From the NCBI GenBank assembly GCA_028565635.1, contig JAOXYB010062579.1:1-10540 (forward strand): 10,540 nucleotides of DNA, given 5' to 3'. The notes under the pieces are model-generated. The model had not been told where the DNA came from. It did not search any database and worked only from the letters and a program-made list of their open reading frames with translations. This document shows positions 1-7,891 of the stretch, piece by piece. Numbering within the stretch: the first letter of the stretch is position 1; each line of letters starts with the position of its first letter. A program made the translations under genes and the position numbers. Source of the stretch: Phoronis ovalis (Eukaryota > Phoronida > Phoronidae).

Positions 1-247
1 AGATGGTATGGGTAGGTAAATTACAAGAACAAATACAATGAAGAAGAAAAATACAATGAGATGACATGATTACAGTAAAAAAGGCAATCATCGAAAATTA
101 AAAATACAAAAACCCACAAAGCTAACAAATATTGCACTTAACTGGATATTAGTAAGTTAATAGGTTGCAAAATTTCTCAAAATACTTTAAAGGATCCAAA
201 TATTAAATTAAAACTACATGAAAGCCTTGCAGTGACCCCACACTAAC

Positions 248-370
248 CTCAGCTTTTTGTAAACTTTTTCTGCTCCATCCAAGATGGCTGATGATGTTGT
301 TTAGCTGCTGATCAGATTGTTCAAGGAACTGCTGCAACTCTCTGAGCTTTTCTTCTCCACTCTCATTCAT
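248..370 (-). CDS. Probable coding exon of an unrecognised helical protein (partial gene)
   Basis: Seen: on the minus strand ATG at 370 opens 41 codons ending exactly at a good donor (GCTGAG followed by GTTAGT, GT at 247-246), phase 0. The peptide begins MNESGEEKLRELQQFLEQ and continues rich in Q, E, K and spaced leucines and isoleucines, ending SRKSLQKAE, as expected of an amphipathic helix or coiled coil. An in-frame TGA lies about 40 nt upstream. A possible acceptor (TTCTCAG, just upstream near 391) would instead make this an internal exon running through QRIRSLE into the same frame. Compositionally it is more codon-like than the flanking AT-rich DNA. The rest of the gene would lie left of position 1. 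No family recognised. It could be a chance reading frame, but frame, composition and donor together favour a real exon. Confidence 0.5.
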
Positions 371-2009
371 TTCTAAACTCCTTATTCTCTGCTGAGAATG
401 ATGCCAGTGTCATGGGTGGGATGTCCTGATAGATTACTGACCCATGAGAACATATTTTAAATTATAATACAAAAATTGAATTATTCATTTTTTTTGAAAT
501 TCTAAAATCATCAGATGATTTACCCTGCCAAAGTTCATAAAATATACTAAAGTTTAATCAACTCAGTCTAGTAAAAAAATCAACTGTATGGTGAACATTC
601 GCACAGCTGTACACAGATGTTCTTAGTGTGCTATTATCAAGAAGAAGGGACAGACAGTCAGATGGCAAAAAATCAATGTAAACAGCGATACGGTCACTTC
701 GTATTTTATTGTGCTAAAATTCAACAAATGTTGTAACTCAAGAGTATATACTGCTGTGTGAAAATATTCATCGTACACGAGCAAGACCTTTTGTGATATC
801 CGAATGACAACTGATTTTGACTAGGAAATTAATGTTAGGACCAATGAAAATGTCGGATAGGATAGGGGCATAGGCATGGGGCGAATGATTAGGACTAGTT
901 TTTTTAGTTGAAATACTTCAACAAATTGTACCACATACATGCCATGAGGAGGGTATTTTAGCCATGACGATTAAGACAGTCCTACTTTGACTTTATTTTC
1001 AGACAAAGTTTGTTTGCCAGTGGCAGTTGAGTTGGGACAAACACTAAAGTCTAAAGCAGTTCAGTTGTTTGATTCAAATATTATTATTAAGTCGTATCCA
1101 AATTAGTAACCAGATCATAACGATGCTTTATAAATCAAAGTTGACAGCACTAGCAACACTGCACCTTACCCCCGTCCAAGGATTAATACGGCTGTACGCG
1201 GTGAAACTCACATCAGACAGGGTATATCAGACCAGCACGTTTTACACAGATAACTAGATCATGAAGTGAATTGAAGTGCCCTCTAGCGAATGTGCACTTG
1301 TAATAATGGATCCAACAGTTTCACGAAAAATTACAATTTAAAACAGTTGGACTCTTTAAAGTAAATACAGGACTTAAGGGTACTTCCTTAGCACAAATCC
1401 AAATATAATACCAGCATATTAAAGTGGATCAATTCTTCTAGTATAATAATAATAATACTTCATCCACAACCAACCAGAAGGTCTCGCCACCTGGTGGTGA
1501 ATGTATTTAAAAGTTTTCCAGAGTTTATAAATAGAATCCCGAGAGGAGAGGGGATTTCTATAATGTTTACACGGGGCTGTTCCACCCAATTTATATTGAA
1601 ACCCTTAACAATTTTCGCAAATGAAATTTAAATTTGTTTTGGGCTATGGTCCCTGCATGATTACCCGTTGTTGTATTAGTGGGCTATTAAGGGGGTTTTC
1701 GTGAGCAGCGAGCATTGGGGTTCATTAAGTCCGAGCAGCGAGCATTGTCTTTTGGCAGCTATTTTTTTTGCTAATCTTTTTTAACTTGTCTGTGAGGCAT
1801 TTTCTTTTGGCGACCATTTTTTTTTCAACTTGCCGCGTTTTTTTAGTTGTTAATTTTTCTTGTTAAGTGCAAGCAGAGAGCAATTTTTAAGTGCGAGCAT
1901 TGCATCCCCCCCAAAAAAACTACAGAATGAATGCTGGTGATTTTTGAAAATGCTCAAGATAATGTCCATGTGATGTACATATACTACACAACCAGCTCCT
2001 CTGATGTGT
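371..2009. other. Non-coding spacer left of the foldback element
   Basis: Apart from the dispersed repeat at 1694-1907, a short (TAA)n run near 1443-1457 and T-rich tracts, I see no coding exon, RNA gene or clear regulatory structure here on either strand. If the exon at 248-370 is the first coding exon of the left-edge gene, its promoter would fall in this interval. Confidence 0.5.
1694..1907 (+). repeat. Dispersed repeat, copy A (about 213 bp)
   Basis: This segment matches 6450-6662 in the same orientation and at almost the same length. Both begin GGTTTTCGTGAGCAGCGAGC and end AAGTGCGAGCATTGCATCC, with a T-rich middle containing TCTTTTGGC and TGGCGACC-like words. Inside, the motif GAGCAGCGAGCATTG occurs near 1702 and 1731, and shortened forms occur near 1868 and 1891. 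No terminal inverted repeat, target duplication or coding capacity was found, so the class is unknown. Confidence 0.8.
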
Positions 2010-2018
2010 GATAGTTAC
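2010..2018 (+). repeat. Target site duplication, left copy
   Basis: GATAGTTAC directly abuts the left inverted terminus at 2019 and is repeated exactly at the other end of the element, marking the insertion point. Confidence 0.88.
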
Positions 2019-2301
2019 GCTGAAAGGGTCATTGTCGTAAGGGGTACCACAGAAGTGTACCTGGCGGACAATTTCCGCAAGGCGGTAAACTTCTAGACCC
2101 ATTTATAGGAAATCATAAATCTTTTACAAAACTCTGTGACCGGAACTCTTGCTCTTATATGCGATATTTCCCTTTTCCGGTCACGGAGTTTTGTAAAAGA
2201 TTTATGATTTTCTATAAATGGGTCTAGAAGTTTACCACCTTGCGGAAATTGTACCCTGGGTACACTTCTGTAGTACCCCTTACGACAACGACCCTTTCAG
2301 C
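2019..2301. mobile_element. Foldback MITE-like DNA transposon with 126-bp terminal inverted arms
   Basis: The left arm (2019-2144) and right arm (2176-2301) are inverted copies with about nine mismatches in 126 positions, around a 31-nt loop. Both ends read GCTGAAAGGGTC inward. The element is flanked by a perfect 9-bp direct repeat, GATAGTTAC, at 2010-2018 and 2302-2310. It has no transposase and no coding capacity. Long inverted termini with a 9-bp duplication are typical of Mutator-like non-autonomous elements, but the superfamily is inferred. As RNA it would form a near-perfect hairpin of about 126 bp. Confidence 0.9.
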
Positions 2302-2310
2302 GATAGTTAC
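2302..2310 (+). repeat. Target site duplication, right copy
   Basis: GATAGTTAC follows the right inverted terminus (ending 2301) without a gap and is identical to 2010-2018. An exact match suggests the insertion is not very old. Confidence 0.88.
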
Positions 2311-2347
2311 AATTCAATGGTAAAGAGACACTTTTTTTATTTCATCT

Positions 2348-2377
2348 CATAGAATTACATTTCATAGAATTACATTT
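2348..2377 (+). repeat. Two tandem copies of a 15-bp unit
   Basis: CATAGAATTACATTT occurs twice back to back (2348-2362 and 2363-2377). A small local duplication in AT-rich spacer with no sign of function. Confidence 0.75.
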
Positions 2378-4028
2378 CATATTATACAATATTTGTGCAA
2401 CTTTAATTTTACTAAATTTGTTTGAAGCTCTTAACCACAGTTAAATCAGGAAATTGGTAAATGTAGACCATGTTTCTATAAATTCATTCAAATTATTCTT
2501 TGTTGCAATTCTTCTCTCAATATCATAGTTTATTTATTGTTGATAGTCCATTTAATGACAATGTTGTTTTTTTAACATCTTTGAATGTAAATGTATCTTC
2601 TTATACCCATAATAAAAGAGTGTTTAGAGTAATTGATTGACTTTTGTTGTCTAGAACTCCTAGCATCATATTTTTAGCAGTTAAATTTACTCTTCTGTTA
2701 CACTTCACAAGCATGTGACACCTAGTAACAGATTAGTATTTTAGAGGCAGTTACATTGTGTAATTTTCATGGGACAGACAGTACAGACAGATTTAGCTAT
2801 TAAAATGTCTATAACACATATGTTGGTAAATTTTTAACGTGTGCTCATCATCATCATGCTTATTGCAAAGAATGGTCGCCCACACTTGACAAGAAGCTGA
2901 TTGTCACCTGGACACATAAAAAGCTCCCATGATCGAAATGTCGTGTCAATTCTCAAGATTTGTGAAGTAGTAGGACATATGCTTAGAGCAGTATGCAACG
3001 TTATCTACCATCCAGTTCGTCGTGGTTGTACTGTTGTTGTGATCATAAATGGTGAAAAACAAGTCCCCACTTGCAGTGCTTGGAATGGTATTATGCCAAG
3101 TGCAAACACCAGGTGAAGGAAAGCATAGGAAATGGTTACTGAAATACATTTTTCTCTTTTAAAATTCAGCATCCCGTTAAGGGCCAATACGTAATACAAA
3201 GAGAGCTAATCAACTTATTTGTGTCATTTTCTAACTACGGTGTGTTTATGGGAGGGGGTCTTTATTGTAATTTTCAGTTTTCCGGGACAGCATTTATTAG
3301 GTATTGGTTTTGAAGTATCCGGATGGTTGATTATTGGCAAAAACACAAGATATACAGGTGCCTGCACAAGGCAAATACTTCTGGTAAGACATACTTCCAG
3401 AAAAAAGAGATTTGCTCTATATCTTTAGTTTTATTAGATTGCATAAAGTTCTTTAGTTAAATATTTTTTTTATGGTAGGCCAACTAGACCAACAATGACA
3501 CTCATCAGCAATTCAATACCACGAGTAGCAACAGATTTCCCCCATCAGCCTCCTAAAATTCTTTAGCTGTCACCAATATTTCCTAACTAAATCTCAGTTT
3601 GCAGGATATATTTTCACATTTACTGAATAAATGCCAATTAAACTTTTACTAGGGCCACAACTATATCACGTTATATTTTGAACACTGGTTATTGCTTTTG
3701 AAAATTTGGTGATAACAGCAGATTTTAGGATATAATTAAATACTAAATCTATTACTATTTGAACTTAGTAGCCACTATTTTATATGCAGATGGATGCTGA
3801 TACGACAAGTAGACTTGATTAAACTTAAATTTGACCAAATCAGCTATAACTATAAAACATTTTAGAGTAAAATTAATTTTTAAATACATATAGCACCATT
3901 GAACAAGCAGTTGATAATTATCAACTACTTGTGCATTAATTACATTTATAATGTAATAAAGCTAAACCTAATGCAAGGAACAAATAAATACTATAGCTCA
4001 AAAGATTATGTTGTCTGACTGGTCAATG
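2378..4028. other. Spacer downstream of the CULT gene, including its 3' UTR
   Basis: No recognisable exon was found on either strand. The stretch 2901-3149 is open on both strands but matches nothing I know. A (CAT)n run lies near 2848. On the minus strand the first canonical AATAAA after the CULT stop is at 3435-3430, about 590 nt downstream. A TATAAA variant lies much nearer, at about 3949-3944. The 3' UTR end therefore cannot be fixed. Confidence 0.45.
3904..3931. repeat. Palindrome in the likely 3' UTR or downstream of the CULT gene
   Basis: AGTTGATAATTATCAACT (3909-3926) is a perfect 18-bp palindrome. It extends past one mismatch on each side to CAAG (3904-3907) and CTTG (3928-3931). 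It lies about 100 nt past the CULT stop codon, so it may be a hairpin in the transcript if the UTR reaches that far. Confidence 0.7.
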
Positions 4029-7000
4029 TCAACTCTTGTATGACTTCGGTGTTATAAGTAAGGAATCAGCATCTAAAATTTAAAAAAGTCAGTTTATATG
4101 ACATGGCATAGAATTTCTAATCAGACGCAAATATCTACTGGTTTATTCTTAAACAGTTCAATCCGTTTTCTCTCAACTCTTATAACCTCAGTATGTTTAT
4201 GGAAATATACAATATCTCTACTGTGAGTACATTCAAATTTATATCAGTCTACCTAGATTTTTTTTGTGCAAGTTATTCAGCGGTCTTTGTGTTCTATAGG
4301 TGTTCAGTAAAAGCTGATATTTTACAAACTTGGAGTAATATAATTATGTCCTCTACAATGACAATTTTGCTGAGTCATAAACAATAACAAATAATTAAAG
4401 TGATACTTACACCCTTGGTGTAAAAGTTTATTGAGAATTAAACCTATAAATGTGTTGCTTCCTGTCTCTAATTCTTTTCTATCAATTGGTTGGAAAAACC
4501 TGAAATAAGGGTTCACAAAAATAAAAGTTAGTAAAACAACATAATAACATGCTCTTACACTGTAGTGAGATAGTTACAGAAGAAGCGGCATACTGCCTAC
4601 TTCAGAAGATGTCATCAGCCACCAGGTCTATAGTGTGTTTGGTAACACAAAGTATTTCCTCATGCTACAAAGCTTATTTCATATGCCAAATATTCTAATA
4701 CATGATATTTTGCAGAGTGGCAGAAGCTTGATTATACTCGACACTAGTAATGTGATCCAGTTTCTGAGAATGATGGTGCAGTGCAAGTGCAGCTATGCTC
4801 ACTGCCAACTGCATTTTCAGAAATTATGCAAATTGTGCATTGCAGAAAGATCCCAGGATAATGATCTCGTGTGGCAGAATTCAAGAAAAATTGACAATAA
4901 ATTATTGTTATAAATCACACATTTACCATCCTAAATGAGTTCCACACCTGGGACAAAGGCTTATTCTCCATGAAAAACTTGGGAACCAACTATGTTCTGG
5001 ATGTGACTACAAACAAACAGATTCAGAAATTCAGCAGTGACATTTGTAGTGTTCAAAAAATTATTAGTGGTTTCTTTTTGCTTTATTGTATTTGAAAATA
5101 TATGGGTTTGTATAAGCTAATAACTTGGGCAAGAAAATACATTTGCTCAAATTCACGAAATGGCTGCCATGTCAAAAACTTTGCAATGGAAGCAACATAC
5201 TTGGTGTCACGATGAGACACTATACAATATTGACCCATAAACTAATAACAATTTCACCATTTGATCAGTTAGTAGGGTCAGCTTTGCTTTGCTTCAATGC
5301 AAAACATAATTATACATTTTTGAACTTTCCTATCAACACATTTCACTGTTTCAAAAAGTCAGTAACTTTTTCAAGAACAACTGCATTTATTGGAAGGCAG
5401 TGCATGCTTCTGGAAACCTACGAAATATAAAACTCTAACTTAGAGTTTTTTATATCCTAGTGGAAACCGATTAGATTGTATTTAAAATCATGTCATCCCG
5501 CTTAATCTAATTACAATTTCAACTTTTGGCAACAGCAAAGAAGTGTCACCTTTTCAATACATTTTTGTAATTTTCTCTATTGACACAATTCATTGTTTCA
5601 ATACGTCAGTAACTTCTTCTGGAACAACTATTTATTAGGTAGGTAGTGAATGTCAGATTAACCCGCAATCCTTACACTTTTTCACAATCTCCCTTTGGTA
5701 AAAAATAAACAACATGAAACTAGAAAGAGTCTAATTCAAATAACTGTGGCATTTGAAAGTTATGAAAAAAACTTTTTATCCAAGACTTACATCTTCCAGT
5801 TCAAATGAATCCGCCTTTGTGAGAGTTATTAGTTCAAATGTGCTACCTAAAATATAAAAATATAACTTGCATGAATTTAATGAATAAATACAGAACAGAA
5901 CAGGTGCCTACATGTGGCATAAAATAAATGGGTTGAATCTGAATCAAATTCTTTCAAGGTGAAAAACAGCAAACTTCTACTAAATAAAACAGGTGTTTGA
6001 GCTGTACTCGTGTTAAGCACTGTTCGCATAGGAAGAAATAATCAATTCGTGACTAAACTCACTTTCAAGATTAATCCATATTTCTTTTTGCAAAAGCTTG
6101 CAGGATAAAACATGAAAGGTAAAACCAAAAGGAGGCGACGTAGAGAAATAAAATGTCACAATCATTCCTGCTCATATGTAGGTCAGTCTGCTAACTAGGA
6201 ACAGTAGTCCAATCATGTTTGAATATTATAGTGCGAACGATCAGAATTTTACAAGTTTTCCAGACTAATAATTTGATTGTGATTGTCAATGTGAACAGGA
6301 GTACAAATAGGTGTCAAGGTCTTTGTAAAAGGCTTTTAAGGTTAATGCGCATACGGTCGCAAATCCGACTAAGCTTGAGGGCATTCATGGACATTATGCT
6401 GAGTTTGCATCCGGTTATATCTATAGAAGTATATTTATTTAATTACTGTGGTTTTCGTGAGCAGCGAGCATTGGTGTCTGTTAAGTACGAGCAGCAAGCA
6501 CTGTCTTTTGGCATCCCAATTTTTGTTAACTATTTTCTTTTGCCGACCTTTTTTTTTTGGTTGTCGATTTTTATGGCGACCGTTTTTGTTTTTTTTGACC
6601 TTTTTTTGTTGTTAAGTGCGAGCAGCAAGCATTGCCAATTTTTAAGTGCGAGCATTGCATCCTGGGGCATACCACCCTCTACATGCATTGTGATCAGGTG
6701 GTATGATATAATATAATATCATGCATCTGTTCAAAAAATTTAAATTTAATATTTTAGCCTAATATGTATAATTTATATTTATACAGATAGCATGGCATTA
6801 TATAATATACTTATACAACATTTCAATTAGACCAACAGCAATACTGACGTTTACAACAGCAGCTTTTCTCCCAGCACTATGCCAGGGGCACTATTCCACT
6901 AAGCAATCTTTATGGCACTGATCTAGTGTTAAGTACTTAGTAGTAATGTCCAAGTACTTCTGTTATCTTCAGACATGTTCATTTGTTTTAGACTGGCCCA

Positions 7001-7887
7001 AGGAAGACAGTAGTAAACAGCTGCGGTGCCCGCAGCGAGTTTGAATGCTGATGAAAATTTGTCGTTTGTTCAAATCTCAAATATCACTTACATTATATGT
7101 GTATATCTTAGTAGTTATTGATATTTCTATAGTGGGGAATCCCACGTGATGTAATATACATCTTGCTGGTCTCCGATTTTAAAGGCATGAGTGACACAGT
7201 GTGTTGAAGATATTCATACCTTCAGGGTTTTGGAAAAGTTGAATCAGTACATTAGACACACCAAGTATTGTGTCATTTCTCTGATGAAGAGCTAGTTTAC
7301 TTGGTACCCTTTTTAGATCAACAGCATCTGCTACTTCGTGTCCACAGTTTCTACACAGCAATACATCTAAAAATTGCAATGTAAAATTTTTCAATTTTAT
7401 TATTTTGATTTTGTAGCAGTTAGTCAACCAACAATCTGAATAAATTCATTTGTTACTTGTTAGTATTTCATTCCTCCTCGACTAATTTGGTTGCGCAGAA
7501 ACAGAACTAAATAAACGGTGGATTAATTTATTCAGACCGATAGAAGCATTACTGTGAGTATGAGTGCGTCCATAACTAGAAGTATATAGACTTAAAGTCT
7601 ATAGACTTTATACTTTTAGTTATACACACACTCATCTGTGTCATATACTAATTTATACTATAAAATAATAAAGATAAATAAAGTATAAACTAACACAAAA
7701 AACACACAACTCAGACTGTAGCATCTGCCCGGTGGAATTATCATAAGATATACATACCTTCAATTTCATCGGAAAACGCATAACAATATGCAAACAAAAA
7801 CAGAGTCAAAATCTTAATCAAGAGTTCACATTTCGAGAAAATTTGTCTCAAGTCTTGCCTCGAAAAAATGCTTGTGGAGGCTGCCAT
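4029..7887 (-). CDS. Secreted-type CULT-domain (cereblon-like) protein, six exons, complete
   Basis: Seen: minus-strand coding exons 7887-7758, 7366-7220, 5846-5791, 5006-4927, 4499-4411 and 4072-4029, all bounded by GT/AG sites with compatible phases (1,1,0,2,1). They join into 181 codons plus TGA. The start is the first in-frame ATG after an upstream TGA, in context AAGATGG. Residues 22-37 form a hydrophobic signal-peptide core, with likely cleavage after CYA (37). The CULT domain follows: C48-x2-C51, NPEG at 90-93, EHSW at 115-118, W124, C129-P-R-C132, HLGW at 135-138 and F140. These match the cereblon zinc cysteines and cage residues W380, W386, W400 and F402. The mature part has only those four cysteines and one N-glycosylation sequon (N74-D-T). 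Known: CULT domains are zinc-bound beta-tent folds that bind cyclic imides and related ligands, and a stand-alone secreted family exists in eukaryotes. Inferred: a secretory-pathway ligand-binding protein. The C-terminus (LLITPKSYKS) looks complete. The long n-region leaves a signal anchor possible. Confidence 0.93.
5315..5405 (+). repeat. Diverged direct duplication, copy 1 (CULT intron 3)
   Basis: About 91 bp resembling 5560-5652. Shared words in the same order include CATTTTTG, TTTC...CTAT, CACTGTTTCAA against CATTGTTTCAA, GTCAGTAACTT, GAACAACT and ATTTATT. The match is ungapped over most of its length with many substitutions. No coding role is seen. Confidence 0.65.
5429..5449. repeat. 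Short perfect palindrome between the duplicated segments
   Basis: AAAACTCTAA and TTAGAGTTTT form a perfect 10-bp inverted pair around a single C (5439). ATAT continues on both sides, and GGAAACC lies outside each arm. It is located in CULT intron 3. Confidence 0.7.
5560..5652 (+). repeat. Diverged direct duplication, copy 2 (CULT intron 3)
   Basis: Partner of 5315-5405, about 245 bp downstream in the same orientation. It shares GTCAGTAACTT and GGAACAACT at corresponding places, and GTAGTGAATG corresponds to GCAGTGCATG at the end. It may be a local duplication or two insertions of one old repeat. Confidence 0.65.
5847..7219 (-). other. Intron 2 of the CULT gene
   Basis: The largest intron of the gene (1373 bp), from GTATGA to TATTTTAG on the minus strand. 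It holds dispersed repeat copy B and the AT-rich hairpin after it. Near 7134-7148 a kappaB-like word GGGGAATCCC overlaps an E-box CACGTG. No additional in-phase exon is needed, since exons 2 and 3 join to give a continuous CULT sequence. Confidence 0.8.
6450..6662 (+). repeat. Dispersed repeat, copy B, within intron 2 of the CULT gene
   Basis: Second copy of the repeat at 1694-1907, in the same orientation, with the same ends and the same order of internal GAGCAGCGAGCATTG-type motifs separated by a T-rich core. It lies antisense to the host intron (gene on minus). Immediately after it, CATACCACC (6668-6676) and GGTGGTATG (6697-6705) form a 9-bp hairpin that has no counterpart at copy A. The long reading frame crossing this copy is a by-product of its T-rich composition. 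Confidence 0.8.
7560..7635. repeat. 76-bp imperfect inverted repeat in CULT intron 1
   Basis: The outer arms pair from ATGAGTGCGT (left end) with ACACACTCAT (right end) and share ATAACTA and AAGTATA, with about 23 of the first 27 positions matching. The core contains TATAGACTTAAAGTCTATA (7585-7603), itself a 19-nt palindrome. It could be a tiny foldback element, but no convincing target duplication is seen beyond a possible CTGTG on both sides. Confidence 0.7.
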
Positions 7888-7891
7888 CTTG
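7880..7891 (-). promoter_or_regulatory. TISU-like translation start element of the CULT gene
   Basis: On the minus strand the start reads CAAGATGGCAGC. The TISU consensus is SAASATGGCGGC (translation initiator of short 5' UTRs, also a YY1 site), so 11 of 12 positions agree. TISU genes usually have a 5' UTR of about a dozen bases. If that holds here, transcription starts just upstream of 7891. The motif call is direct; the functional reading is inference. Confidence 0.45.

Noticed and set aside
1920-2102. 60-codon minus-strand frame
   Set aside because: It falls inside and beside the left arm of the foldback element; the matching arm gives no conserved protein.
2901-3149. Region open on both strands, considered as a transposon coding remnant
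   Set aside because: Neither translation shows a transposase, reverse transcriptase or other motif I recognise, and no terminal repeats flank it.
3219-3428. Possible plus-strand exon between a TTTCAG and an ACAGGTGCC junction
   Set aside because: The peptide matches no family I know, and there are no partner exons in phase nearby.
4635-4913. Reading frame of 92 codons on the plus strand
   Set aside because: It lies in CULT intron 4, has no recognisable domain and has AT-rich composition like the intron.
5125-5430. Reading frame of 101 codons on the plus strand
   Set aside because: It lies in CULT intron 3, overlaps a diverged repeat, resembles no protein and has no splice or promoter support.
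6219-6716. Reading frame of 165 codons on the plus strand
   Set aside because: It runs through dispersed repeat copy B, and its openness comes from T-rich codons. The corresponding copy A is not open in the same way, and it lies antisense inside a CULT intron.
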